In this document: piece by piece, positions 1 to 8,443 of the stretch
Layout of the letters: each line of letters starts with the position of its first letter
Numbering within the stretch: the stretch's first letter is position 1
NCBI RefSeq assembly: GCF_002043095.1
Contig: NZ_MVOC01000048.1
Location: 1 to 64,000 of the forward strand
Length of the DNA: 64,000 nucleotides
Direction of reading: 5' to 3'
Source of the DNA: Mycobacterium sp. AT1
Lineage (GTDB): Bacteria > Actinomycetota > Actinomycetes > Mycobacteriales > Mycobacteriaceae
Notes under the pieces: generated by a model
Seen by the model: the letters and a program-made list of their open reading frames with translations, nothing else
Databases searched by the model: none
What the model was told of the DNA's origin: nothing
Translations under genes and position numbers: made by a program

Positions 1-179
1 CAGGTGTCGGTGCACCACAGGTCGCGCTCACCGGACCCGTCGGCGGCGGAGGCGGTCGCGAACATGCCGGCCATCGCCGCGACGCGACGGGCGCACGCGG
101 CGGACTCCACCCGCGACCACGACTCGACAGCATCGGCACCGGAAGTGCCGGTCGCCGAGCCCGTCAGCCAATCGAACAT
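1..179 (-). CDS. DUF222/13E12-type HNH endonuclease family protein, N-terminal part (runs off window)
   Basis: An ATG at 179-177 opens a reverse frame with no stop for 59 codons, up to the window edge. It begins MFDWLTGSATG and contains ESAACARRVAAMAG, which resembles the start of mycobacterial DUF222/13E12 repeat proteins; these normally carry a C-terminal HNH nuclease domain, not visible here. The helical Ala/Arg-rich N-terminus and the SOS box on the start codon both fit that family, some members of which are DNA-damage inducible in M. tuberculosis. Role unknown. Family call is moderate because only the first 59 residues are seen. Confidence 0.6.
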   Translation of the reverse strand, partial: MFDWLTGSATGTSGADAVESWSRVESAACARRVAAMAGMFATASAADGSGERDLWCTDT

Positions 180-187
180 GCATTCGA
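172..187 (-). promoter_or_regulatory. SOS box (LexA operator) overlapping a start codon
   Basis: TCGAAC-ATGC-ATTCGA matches the mycobacterial/Gram-positive LexA consensus TCGAAC-N4-GTTCGA at 11 of 12 positions. It covers the ATG (177-179) of the DUF222 gene, so LexA binding would block initiation directly. Confidence 0.65.
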
Positions 188-379
188 TAATATGTGCGAC
201 GAGCTACTAAAACCAGGCCGGAGCGGCGGCCCTGTGGATGAATGGCAACCTGTGGACAACCCGCCCGCTAACCGCGCGGAATGTCGGTGGCGCGTGCTAG
301 TTGGTGCCGGATGAATCTGCTGCTGTGAACAATTCAGCGCCACCGGTTAGTTCCCAGGTTGGACACATAGCTTCGGCTG

Positions 380-1285
380 GTGCCGTCGCCCGCCCAGACT
401 CCGCTGACCCTTCGGGTGGCGGTCGAGGCGTGGCAGCTGGACCCCGCCGCACTGCTGCTCATCGTGGCCCTCGGCCTCGGCTATGCCTGGTGTCGGCGCA
501 CCGCGCCCGCCGAACGTGCGCCCGTGTACTGCTTTACCGCCGGCCTCGTCACCTGGGGACTCGCCACGTCCAGTGCGATCGCGGTCTACGCGCCCGTGCT
601 GTTCTGGATGCGGGCGCTGCAGGTGCTGACGCTGTTGTTCGTCGTCCCCTTCCTGCTCGCCCTCGGCAGGCCGGTGACCACGCTTCGGAACGTCCTCCCG
701 GAGTCGGGTCGCCGGCGGGTCGACCACGTGCTGGCGTCAAGGGCGTGCCGGGTCGCCGCCTCGCCGCTGTGCACGTCGGCGGCGATGCTCGGCCTGCCGT
801 GGCTGCTGTACCTGACACCGTGGTACGTGGCGTCGATGGGGGGAGCGACCGGCTCGGCGACGCGAATCCTGTTGGTGGTGATCGGCTTCGGCTATTTCTA
901 CGCCAGGGTGCAGAGTGACCCCGTGCCGAGGCGTTATCCGCCACTGCTCTCCGTCGGCATCAGCGTCGTCGAATCGCTCGGCGACGGCCTGCTGGGCCTG
1001 GTGCTGTGGCTCGGTCCGCTGATCGCGCAGTCTTACTACGCTGGTCTGCAACGCAATTGGGGTCCGAGCGCGAGGACCGACCAGTCCGTCGGCGCGGGCG
1101 TCCTCTGGGTCGTCGGCGACATCCTCGGCGTTCCGTTCCTGGCCGTCCTCTTCAAGGGGCTGTCCACGCACGAGAAGCGGCGTGCGCGCGAAGTCGACGC
1201 CGAAATCGAAGACCTAGCCGAACCCGAACCCGCCCTCTGGTGGGAAGCCGACCCGCAGCTGAATCAACGCTTCCGGAGAGGTTAG
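380..1285 (+). CDS. CtaG/caa3-type cytochrome c oxidase assembly-like membrane protein
   Basis: A 301-residue multi-pass membrane protein with about seven hydrophobic segments. Features typical of the caa3_CtaG family are an early WQLDP segment (about residues 18-22), W-x-L-P-W-L-L-Y near residue 135, and a long C-terminal cytoplasmic acidic tail. Family members help assemble the copper site of haem-copper oxidases; the role of this copy is inferred. The GTG start at 380 lacks a clear Shine-Dalgarno sequence. The 3' end overlaps the convergent pknG stop by 4 nt. Confidence 0.7.
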   Translation: MPSPAQTPLTLRVAVEAWQLDPAALLLIVALGLGYAWCRRTAPAERAPVYCFTAGLVTWGLATSSAIAVYAPVLFWMRALQVLTLLFVVPFLLALGRPVTTLRNVLPESGRRRVDHVLASRACRVAASPLCTSAAMLGLPWLLYLTPWYVASMGGATGSATRILLVVIGFGYFYARVQSDPVPRRYPPLLSVGISVVESLGDGLLGLVLWLGPLIAQSYYAGLQRNWGPSARTDQSVGAGVLWVVGDILGVPFLAVLFKGLSTHEKRRAREVDAEIEDLAEPEPALWWEADPQLNQRFRRG

Positions 1286-3531
1286 AACGTGCTCATAGGG
1301 CGCACGCTGTTGGCGAGATCCACCAGCGCGTAACGGTGTTCCTGCGTCGGCGCGACGCGCGACAGGCCGCGTAGCGACGCCTCGACGCCGAGGCGGAGGC
1401 CGTGCTCGGTGAAGGGGAAGCCCAGGATGTGATTGGTGCTCGCCTCGTTGTCGGCCAACCAGTCCATCGCCGTGCCGAGTACCAGGGCGCGAATCTGCAG
1501 CACCCGAGGCTCGGTGTCTGGCAGCACTTCCACCCGCCGTGCCGCGTCGCGGATCTGCTGCTCGGTGATCTCGCTGCCCGAGCGGCCGGACAACAGCGTG
1601 ACGGCACTGGTGAGCCGAGCCGTGGTGAAGTGCCTCGAGGTGGGCGGTACCTGGTCGAGTGTCGTGACGGCGTCGTCGCGTTCGCCGGCGGCGGACTGCG
1701 TGCGGGCCAGGCCGAAGCCCGCCGAGATGATGCCGTTGTCGGTGTTCCACACGGTCTTGTAGAACCGTCGCTCGTCGGACGTCCCGCTCAGTTCCGCTGT
1801 TGCGGCCAGCGCCAACTTCGGCGCGAGTTCGCCAGGCAGGGTGTCGAGGACCTCGGTGAAGTGCTTGGTGGCGTTTTCATAGTCCGCGGAAAGCAACTCG
1901 GCCACGGCGCGGAACCACACCAGGCGCCATTGCCAACCCGTCCGTTCGCCGAGATCTTCGAGTTTGCGGTTGGCCTTTGCCACGTCGCCAAGGTCGAGGA
2001 GTGCCCGCACCTCCATGAGTGGAAGCTCGACGGACTCTGAAAGATCAACTCCGCCATCGGAATCCAGCGATCCATAGCGCGCCGCACGTAGCGAGTCAAG
2101 AGTTTGGACGGGTTGGCTGAGCACCGTCGCCGACAACACCGCCGCCCCGACGTCGGCGGGGTCAACGAGTGGAACCTGCAGTGCCCTGACGATTTCCTGC
2201 GCGGTGAGCTTCTCCGAATGCACCTGACCGTCGAGGTACACGTCGGTGTGGGCGACGAGGAGGTCGACGCCGAACGTCGAACGCGACGGGCTGAACACGG
2301 CCGACAGGCCCGGCCGCGGCATCCCAGAGTCTTGGGCGACCACTTCTCGCAGCACGCCGATCAGCTGGCCGGACATCTCCTCCGCGCTGGCGAACCGCCG
2401 GCGAGGGTCCGGGTCGATGGCCCGCTGCAACAGTCGACCGAACGAATCATATTTCAGCAGAACGGGATCGCCCTCGGGCAAGCCGTCGTCGTATCGACCG
2501 TTGCGAGTGCGCAAGTCCAATGTCAGGGCGGCCAGGGTGCGGCCGACGGTGTAGATGTCGGTGGCCATCGTCGGCCCCGTCTTGACGATTTCGGGAGCCT
2601 GGTATCCCGGTGTGCCGTAGAGGAATCCGTACGAGTTCAACCGCGACACCGCGCCGAGGTCGATCAGCTTGAGCTGTTCCTCGGTGACCATGATGTTCTC
2701 GGGCTTGAGGTCGTTGTAGACCAGGCCGACGGAGTGCAGGTAACCAAGGGCGGGCAGGATCTCGAGCATGTAGGCAATCGCTTGGGCGACCGGAAGCTTG
2801 TGTCCCTTGGCCTGTTTGAGCGACGTCCCGCCGACGTACTCCATCACGATGTATCCGACGGGGTCGCCGTTCTTGTCGTCGTGCTCGACGAAGTTGAAGA
2901 TCTTCACGATCCCGGGATGGGTGACCTCGGCGAGGAACTGGCGCTCGGCCATCGCGATCGACTGCGCTTCGGCGTCACCCGAGTGGACCAGGCCCTTGAG
3001 AACGACCGGCCGGTCGTTGACGTTCTTGTCGAACGCAAGGTAGATCCAGCCGAGACCGCCGTGCGCGATGCATCCCTTGATCTCGTACTGGTCGACCACC
3101 ATGTCGCCCGGACTCAGCTGTGGCAGAAAGGAGTACGGGCTGCCACAGTGCGGGCACCAGCCCTCGGAGAGCGCCTCGCCGTCGGAGGTCGAGCGACCCA
3201 CCGGCTTGCCACAGTTCCAGCAGAACCGCTTGACCTCGGCGACGACCGGGTCGGTCATCAACGCTTCCAGCGGATCGCGTTCAGGTACCCGCGGCACCTC
3301 CACCAGACCGCCACCGAGCCGCCGGATCGGGGACCACTGCCGCGTCATCATGGTCATCTGTTCGTGTGGATCGGTCTCGACGGTGCCCACCGAGAAGCTG
3401 TCGGAATCGTCGAAGTTCGGCCGGAAGACGGCCTGGGTGGCCATCGGCCGCAGCGTCGCCAGCGAGTCGTAGGCCATGGCGTCGGCAGGCTGAGTACCCG
3501 GGTAGGCCTCGTCCTCGTCTGGCGCGGTCAT
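1282..3531 (-). CDS. pknG: Serine/threonine-protein kinase PknG
   Basis: A 749-residue soluble eukaryotic-type kinase, close to the roughly 750 residues of M. tuberculosis PknG. Order: disordered N-terminus with the PGTQPAD and TQAVFRP motifs, a rubredoxin-like metal site (FCWNCG and WCPHCG), a kinase domain with the catalytic lysine in VVLKGL, the PknG-type YNDLKPEN loop in place of HRDLKPEN, a DLGAV metal motif, then a C-terminal TPR domain. In mycobacteria it phosphorylates GarA to tune glutamate/2-oxoglutarate metabolism in response to GlnH and GlnX. The ATG at 3531 overlaps the glnH TGA by 4 nt (ATGA). An ATG 26 codons upstream is in frame but lies inside glnH, so it was not used. Confidence 0.97.
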   Translation of the reverse strand: MTAPDEDEAYPGTQPADAMAYDSLATLRPMATQAVFRPNFDDSDSFSVGTVETDPHEQMTMMTRQWSPIRRLGGGLVEVPRVPERDPLEALMTDPVVAEVKRFCWNCGKPVGRSTSDGEALSEGWCPHCGSPYSFLPQLSPGDMVVDQYEIKGCIAHGGLGWIYLAFDKNVNDRPVVLKGLVHSGDAEAQSIAMAERQFLAEVTHPGIVKIFNFVEHDDKNGDPVGYIVMEYVGGTSLKQAKGHKLPVAQAIAYMLEILPALGYLHSVGLVYNDLKPENIMVTEEQLKLIDLGAVSRLNSYGFLYGTPGYQAPEIVKTGPTMATDIYTVGRTLAALTLDLRTRNGRYDDGLPEGDPVLLKYDSFGRLLQRAIDPDPRRRFASAEEMSGQLIGVLREVVAQDSGMPRPGLSAVFSPSRSTFGVDLLVAHTDVYLDGQVHSEKLTAQEIVRALQVPLVDPADVGAAVLSATVLSQPVQTLDSLRAARYGSLDSDGGVDLSESVELPLMEVRALLDLGDVAKANRKLEDLGERTGWQWRLVWFRAVAELLSADYENATKHFTEVLDTLPGELAPKLALAATAELSGTSDERRFYKTVWNTDNGIISAGFGLARTQSAAGERDDAVTTLDQVPPTSRHFTTARLTSAVTLLSGRSGSEITEQQIRDAARRVEVLPDTEPRVLQIRALVLGTAMDWLADNEASTNHILGFPFTEHGLRLGVEASLRGLSRVAPTQEHRYALVDLANSVRPMSTF

Positions 3532-4499
3532 TGGGACTCGTACCTCGGCGAGGGTGGCGCGGGTGCCGGGCCGAGCACCGTCAACCACTTGCGGTACAAC
3601 GTGTTCCACGTCCCATCGCGGCGGATTCGCTCGAGGGTTCCGTTGACGAACCGCACCAGGCCGGTGTTCTCCTTGTTGATCCCGATTCCGTAGGGCTCCT
3701 TGGCCATCGACGGTCCGACGATGTGCAGGTACGGGTCCTGGCTCACCAACCCGGCGAGAATGGAGTCATCCGTGCTGACGGCGTCGACCTGACGCTGCTG
3801 AAGTGCAACCAGGCAGTCGGCCCACGTCACCACCTCGACGATGACCGGCGGCGGGCTGACCTGCCGGACGCGATCGAGCGACGTGGTCCCCGACACCGCG
3901 CACACCCGCTTGCCGGCAAGATCTGAGGCTTGGCTGATCGGCGAGTCGCGGGGCGCCAGGATGCGCTGGGTGGCCGCCAGGTACTCGGTGGAGAAGTTGA
4001 CCAGTTCCTTGCGCGCACACGTGATGCTCATGGTCTTGACGACGATGTCGACCTGATTGTTCTGCAGCGCCGCGATGCGATCGGCTGACGACAGGATGCG
4101 GTACTCGACCTGCGACGGCGTGCCGAAGATGTCCCTGGCCACTTCGCCAGCGACGTCGACGTCGAAGCCGGTGATCTCACCGGTGATGGGGTCGCGGAAG
4201 CTGAACAGGTTGCTCCCGATGTCGAGGCCGACGATGAGCCTGCCCCGATTGCGGATGTTGGTGACGGCGTCGTCGGCATCGGCCTTGGAGGTGAACGGAC
4301 GCAGGCTCGCCGTGCAGTTGTCGCCGTCGTCGTCGGGGTCGGGAGGCAATGCGGGCTCCGGCGCGGCTTCCGTCATGCCAGCGGGCGTCGGAGGGGCCAA
4401 CGTCACGCTCGGCACGCTGACGACGGGCGCGGTCTGGCTGCACCCGGCGACGGTCGTCACCGCCGCGAGCACCGCCAAGGCCTTCGTCAAAACCTTCAT
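3528..4499 (-). CDS. glnH: Solute-binding lipoprotein GlnH (amino-acid sensor)
   Basis: A 323-residue type 3 periplasmic amino-acid-binding protein. The N-terminus is a lipoprotein signal with lipobox VAGC (Cys about residue 20), followed by a Pro/Val-rich linker. The binding domain shows GRLIVGLDIGSNLFSFRD and GFDVDVAGEVA, typical of this fold. In M. tuberculosis the orthologue Rv0411c binds acidic amino acids and signals through GlnX to PknG, rather than belonging to a complete uptake system; no permease or ATPase adjoins it here. It overlaps glnX upstream and pknG downstream by 4 nt each, indicating translational coupling. Confidence 0.95.
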   Translation of the reverse strand: MKVLTKALAVLAAVTTVAGCSQTAPVVSVPSVTLAPPTPAGMTEAAPEPALPPDPDDDGDNCTASLRPFTSKADADDAVTNIRNRGRLIVGLDIGSNLFSFRDPITGEITGFDVDVAGEVARDIFGTPSQVEYRILSSADRIAALQNNQVDIVVKTMSITCARKELVNFSTEYLAATQRILAPRDSPISQASDLAGKRVCAVSGTTSLDRVRQVSPPPVIVEVVTWADCLVALQQRQVDAVSTDDSILAGLVSQDPYLHIVGPSMAKEPYGIGINKENTGLVRFVNGTLERIRRDGTWNTLYRKWLTVLGPAPAPPSPRYESQ

Positions 4500-5815
4500 C
4501 GGTACTCACTCAACCTCGGCCACAGCCCCAGCGCCACCGCGATCGCCGCGATGATGCTCAGCACCGCCGCGCCGACCGTCGCGCCGGACAGCACCCGGCG
4601 GGCGTTGACGATGTCGTTGCGCAGCTGCTGGCGACTCTCGCCGATGCCCTTGGTCAGTGCGGCGTCGAGCTTGTCGAAGGCCGGCGTCGAGTCGTCCTCG
4701 CCCGTGCCGAGGGCCACCTGCGTGGCGGCCTGGTAGTTGCCGACCGCGATGTAGGCGTTGATCCGGTCGTCGGCGGCCCGCCAGCGTCTCAGCAGTTGTT
4801 CGGCGTCGGCAAGGTCGGCCTTGTCGATGGCGTCGTCGCGCCCCAGGTATCCGGCGAGCTGTTGCTGCATCGTGTCGATGCGCTGGTAGTAGGACTGCTT
4901 GCGGACGCCCTCGTCGCCGCGGCGGATCAAGGACAGCGTCTCGTCCGCGCGCGCCTGCTGCGCGGTGATGGCCATGGTGGTGACGGTCTTGAGGGATTCG
5001 GCCGCGGTGCTCTTGGCGCTGCGACTGTCGGCGGTCGAGATCGTCAGCGCCGTGCCGACCCACACGATCATGATCAGCACGGCAAGACCCCCGGCGACGA
5101 AGCCGACGTTGACGCGTCTGCGGGTGCGCCTTGCCAGCCACCGGTTCGCGAACGCACCGAACATCAGGGTCGCAAGAACCACCAAGATGACCGGGGCGGG
5201 GATCCTGGTCGAGGCGGTCGTCTCGGTGTCGACCTGCTTGCTGGTCTCCTCGTACAACCGCTGGGCGTTGGGGAGGATCTGCGTCTGCATGAGCGACGAG
5301 GCCTCCGACAGGTACGACGAGCCGACCGGGTTGCCGGCGCGGTTGTTCGTGCGGGCGGTCTCGACGAGGCCGGTGTAGACGGCGAGTTGGGCGTTGACGC
5401 GGCCGAGCAGCCGTACCATCTCGTCGTCGGTGAGGCCGCTCGACGCGCGCGTCACCGCGACGGACGCGTCGGTGATGGCCTGTTCGTATCGCTGCCGGAC
5501 GGCTCGGGGTTCGGCTCCCGAGATGAAGGCGGTCGCGGCGGCGGCGTCGGCGACGGACAGTGTCGTGTAGAGCTGACCTGCCGCGAACGACAGCGGCTCG
5601 GTGTGGTCGAGCACGTTGGTCAGCGCCTGCTGGCGGTTGTTGATGGTGGTCGACGTCGCGAAGGCGCACGCGATGACCATCGCGGCGAGGACGAATCCGA
5701 TCGTGAGGATGCGGCCGGGGGTGGTCCAGAGGAACCACCAGCGTGGGTGCGCTGGTCTGGTTTGCGAGCGCGACGCAAGGGGCTCGGTGGAAGGGTGCGC
5801 CAACTCCACGGTCAC
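4496..5815 (-). CDS. glnX: Membrane sensor-transducer GlnX
   Basis: A 439-residue membrane protein, orthologue of Rv0412c. It has a hydrophobic segment at about residues 34-55, a large extracytoplasmic helical region, two further segments around residues 205-250, another helical region and a C-terminal membrane segment. The paired all-helical sensor regions resemble those of four-helix-bundle receptors. It is thought to relay GlnH ligand status across the membrane to PknG. The GTG at 5815 was chosen because it gives 439 residues, my recollection of the M. tuberculosis length; a further 33-codon upstream frame (from 5914) is proline-rich and unlike the family. Confidence 0.9.
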   Translation of the reverse strand: MTVELAHPSTEPLASRSQTRPAHPRWWFLWTTPGRILTIGFVLAAMVIACAFATSTTINNRQQALTNVLDHTEPLSFAAGQLYTTLSVADAAAATAFISGAEPRAVRQRYEQAITDASVAVTRASSGLTDDEMVRLLGRVNAQLAVYTGLVETARTNNRAGNPVGSSYLSEASSLMQTQILPNAQRLYEETSKQVDTETTASTRIPAPVILVVLATLMFGAFANRWLARRTRRRVNVGFVAGGLAVLIMIVWVGTALTISTADSRSAKSTAAESLKTVTTMAITAQQARADETLSLIRRGDEGVRKQSYYQRIDTMQQQLAGYLGRDDAIDKADLADAEQLLRRWRAADDRINAYIAVGNYQAATQVALGTGEDDSTPAFDKLDAALTKGIGESRQQLRNDIVNARRVLSGATVGAAVLSIIAAIAVALGLWPRLSEYR

Positions 5816-5948
5816 CTGTGCGTGGACCTCTGCTTTCGGTCTGCTTTCCCGACTCCACAACTGTAAAGGAATTCTAAGAGGAGGGGGCGGGACGCGCGGG
5901 ACAATCGCCGACACCCATGTTCGTCGTCCCTTCCCTATCCTGGGTGGC

Positions 5949-6446
5949 GTGCGTGGTGACGGGGACGGTTGGGTCAGTTCGACGGATGGCGCGCACTTCT
6001 GGGGCCTGCACGGCGCGGCCGGACTGCTGCTGCGGGCGCCACGCCCCGACGGGCGCGCCGCCGTACTGCTCCAGCATCGTGCGCCGTGGAGCCATCAGGG
6101 CGGAACGTGGGGCTTGCCGGGCGGAGCCCGCGACAGCCACGAGACCGTCGAGCAGGCCGCCGTCCGCGAAGCGCATGAGGAGGCCGGCCTGTCACCAGAC
6201 CAGCTGGTGGTGCGGCTCGAGGTCGTGACGTTCGAGCCGGAGGGCGTGTCCTGGACCTACACGACGGTCATCGCCGACGCGCCAGAGCCGTTGCATACGG
6301 TGCCCAACCGGGAGAGCTCGGAGCTGCGCTGGGTCCCGGAGGACGAAGTTGCCGACATGCCGCTGCATCCCGGCTTCGCCGCCAGCTGGGAGCGGCTGCG
6401 CACCGAGTCGGCGTCGCTCCCGTTCGAGGTCACCCCAGAGCGTTGA
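5949..6446 (+). CDS. mutT3: Nudix hydrolase MutT3
   Basis: A 165-residue Nudix-fold hydrolase. The Nudix box is complete: GGARDSHETVEQAAV followed by REAHEEAGLS matches GX5EX7REUXEEXGU, with the metal-binding glutamates present. The orthologue Rv0413 belongs to the MutT group that cleans oxidised or non-canonical nucleoside diphosphates/triphosphates. The start is uncertain: GTG at 5949 lines up with an internal valine of the longer M. tuberculosis protein and has no strong ribosome site. It is divergent from glnX. The last 17 nt overlap the convergent thiE end. Confidence 0.85.
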   Translation: MRGDGDGWVSSTDGAHFWGLHGAAGLLLRAPRPDGRAAVLLQHRAPWSHQGGTWGLPGGARDSHETVEQAAVREAHEEAGLSPDQLVVRLEVVTFEPEGVSWTYTTVIADAPEPLHTVPNRESSELRWVPEDEVADMPLHPGFAASWERLRTESASLPFEVTPER

Positions 6447-7095
6447 GCAAGGTTCTGGCCGCCGCGGCGGGATCATCGGCGGCGGTGATGGCGCGCACCA
6501 CCACGATCCGACGGGCTCCCGCGGCGAGCACCTCGGGCACCCGGTCCAGGTCGATCCCGCCGATGGCGAACCACGGCATCTCACCGTCCAGTGCGGCGGC
6601 CGTCCGTACCAGGTCGAGTCCTGGTGCCGTGCGTCCTGGTTTGGTCGGGGTCGGCCAGCAGGGGCCGACGCAGAAGTAGTCGACGGCCTCCCTGGTGGCG
6701 GCGCCGGCCTGCTCGGCGTCATGGGTGGACCGCCCGATCAGTGGCTCCGGACCGATGACGTCCCTGGCGACGGAGAGCGGCAGGTCGTCCTGGCCGAGGT
6801 GCAGGATGTCGGCCCCGGCGGCGCGTGCGACGTCGGCTCGGTCGTTGACGGAGAACAGCGCGCCGTGGCGGCGCGCCGCATCGGCGAGCACCTCGAGGGC
6901 GGCGAGCTCGCCGCGCGCCTCCAGCGGGCCGAACTGTTTCTCACCCGCCGAGCCCTTGTCGCGGAGCTGGATGACGTCGACGCCACCCGCAAGAGCGGCG
7001 TCGGCGAACTCGGCGAGATCGCCGCGCTCCCGCCTGGCGTCGGTGCACAGATAGAGCCGGGCGGTCGCGAGTCGCTGACGACGATCGAAGGACAT
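6430..7095 (-). CDS. thiE: Thiamine-phosphate synthase ThiE
   Basis: A 221-residue TIM-barrel enzyme that joins HMP-pyrophosphate to the thiazole phosphate, giving thiamine phosphate. Seen: VIQLRDKG near the start of the barrel (pyrophosphate contacts), LHLGQDDLP, the STHD loop, YFCVGPCWPTPTKPG and a C-terminal AIGGID phosphate-binding loop. It is transcribed divergently from the riboswitch-led thiO operon. Its own 36-nt upstream gap before the riboswitch is too short for a second aptamer, so thiE may escape TPP control. Confidence 0.96.
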   Translation of the reverse strand: MSFDRRQRLATARLYLCTDARRERGDLAEFADAALAGGVDVIQLRDKGSAGEKQFGPLEARGELAALEVLADAARRHGALFSVNDRADVARAAGADILHLGQDDLPLSVARDVIGPEPLIGRSTHDAEQAGAATREAVDYFCVGPCWPTPTKPGRTAPGLDLVRTAAALDGEMPWFAIGGIDLDRVPEVLAAGARRIVVVRAITAADDPAAAARTLLNALG

Positions 7096-7131
7096 ACCGC
7101 GAACGTTAGCGATTGGTGGGTACCCTTGAAC

Positions 7132-7224
7132 ACGCGACGCGGGAGTCCCGAGATCGGGGGCTGAGAGTGGGTGCGTTCACCCTTACCGTCACACCTGATC
7201 CGGGTCATGCCGGCGTAGGAAGGA
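7132..7224 (+). promoter_or_regulatory. TPP riboswitch (THI box) for thiOSG
   Basis: The conserved CTGAGA core (7171-7176) and the 3' block CCTGATCCGGGTCATGCCGG (7194-7213) then CGTAGGAAGG mark a THI-box aptamer. Its 3' strand contains the AGGAAGG ribosome site 7 nt before the thiO GTG. Ligand binding would therefore be expected to hide the ribosome site, i.e. translational control. Confidence 0.95.
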
Positions 7225-7231
7225 TGGAACC

Positions 7232-8239
7232 GTGCGTAGGCACTCATTGGCCGTCATCGGTGGCGGCGTCATCGGATTGTCGGTTGCCCGCCGCGCGGCC
7301 CTCGACGGTTGGACCGTGCGGGTGCACCGGGACGACGTGCGCGGCGCCTCCTGGGTGGGCGGCGGCATGATCGCCCCACTCGGCGAGGGCTGGCCTGGTG
7401 AAGAGCGGCTACTGCAGATCGGGCTCGCCTCGTTGGCGATGTGGCACGACGACTTCCTGGACGGGCTGCCCTCCGACGTCGTCACCGCCAGGCAGTCGCT
7501 GGTGGTCGCCGTCGACCGCGCCGATGCGGCGGATTTGGCCACGATCGGGGAATGGCTTGGCGCCCAAGGGCATCCGGTGACGACGACCAGATCCGCGCGT
7601 GATCTCGAACCGCTTTTGGCGTCGGGCATCCGGCACGGGTTCGTCGCCGACACCGAACTGGCGGTGGACAACCGGGCGCTGCTGACCGCGTTGGCGGAAC
7701 AGTGCGAAACTCTCGGGGTGACGTGGGCGGGTCCGGCGCAGTCGTTGGACGAAGTGCGTGACGCCGACGTCGCGGTGATCGCCAATGGCGTCGACGCGCC
7801 GTCGTTGTGGCCCGGTCTGCCGATCCGACCGGTCAAGGGCGAGGTTCTGCGACTTCGGTGGCGACGTGGTTGTATGCCGTTGCCGCAGAGAGTTATTCGA
7901 GCCAGGGTGCACGGTAGGCAGGTGTACCTGGTGCCGCGCGCCGACGGCGTTGTGGTGGGGGCGACGCAGTACGAGCACGGCAGGGACACCGCACCCACGG
8001 TGGCCGGCGTCCGCGAACTCCTGGACGACGCGTGCGAGGTCATGCCGGCGCTTGGCGAGTACGAGCTGGCCGAGTGTGCGGCCGGCTTGCGCCCGATGAC
8101 CCCCGACAACCTGCCGTTGGTCGCCAGGCTGGACGACCGCACGCTCGTCGCCGCGGGCCACGGCCGCTCTGGTTTCCTGCTGGCTCCGTGGACCGCCGCC
8201 ACGATCGCGGCCGAGTTGAAAGTTGGTGTGCCCGCATGA
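7232..8239 (+). CDS. thiO: Glycine oxidase ThiO
   Basis: A 335-residue FAD-dependent oxidase that makes the dehydroglycine needed for thiazole synthesis. The N-terminus is a dinucleotide-binding fold (LAVIGGGVIGLSVARRAA), followed by SWVGGGMIAP, where FAD-contacting loops lie in the family, and a C-terminal ECAAGLRPMTPDNLPLV block with GHGRSGFLLAP typical of DAO enzymes. The GTG start at 7232 is set by AGGAAGG immediately upstream. The stop overlaps the thiS start by 4 nt (ATGA). First gene of the TPP-riboswitch operon. Confidence 0.95.
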   Translation: MRRHSLAVIGGGVIGLSVARRAALDGWTVRVHRDDVRGASWVGGGMIAPLGEGWPGEERLLQIGLASLAMWHDDFLDGLPSDVVTARQSLVVAVDRADAADLATIGEWLGAQGHPVTTTRSARDLEPLLASGIRHGFVADTELAVDNRALLTALAEQCETLGVTWAGPAQSLDEVRDADVAVIANGVDAPSLWPGLPIRPVKGEVLRLRWRRGCMPLPQRVIRARVHGRQVYLVPRADGVVVGATQYEHGRDTAPTVAGVRELLDDACEVMPALGEYELAECAAGLRPMTPDNLPLVARLDDRTLVAAGHGRSGFLLAPWTAATIAAELKVGVPA

Positions 8240-8433
8240 AGATTGAGGTCAACGACGAATTCGTCGACGTCGACGACGGGATGAGTGTCGCCGATCTGTT
8301 GGCGACGCTTGGCATTCCTGAGAAGGGCATCGCGGTCGCGGTCGACTGGACGGTGGTTCCGCGGTCGGACTGGAGCCGCGGACTCGCCGACGGTGCGAAG
8401 GTGAAAGTGGTGACGGCGGTGCAGGGTGGTTGA
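8236..8433 (+). CDS. thiS: Sulfur carrier protein ThiS
   Basis: A 65-residue ubiquitin-like sulfur carrier ending in the essential Gly-Gly (VVTAVQGG). Its C-terminus is adenylated and thiocarboxylated to give sulfur to the thiazole made by ThiG. Length and the DGMSVADLLATLG segment are typical. The ATG at 8236 overlaps the thiO stop; the coding region sits in the thiO-thiS-thiG order common to actinobacteria. Confidence 0.95.
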   Translation: MKIEVNDEFVDVDDGMSVADLLATLGIPEKGIAVAVDWTVVPRSDWSRGLADGAKVKVVTAVQGG

Positions 8434-8443
8434 GTCGAAGCTG

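Noticed and set aside
2104..3693. Long forward frame (529 codons) opposite pknG
   Set aside because: Antisense shadow of a highly conserved gene; low-complexity Arg/Val/Asp composition, no family match, no ribosome site.
4506..5866. Long frames on both strands over glnX
   Set aside because: Arg/His-rich translations typical of GC-rich wrong frames; glnX itself has clear membrane helices and conserved operon position.
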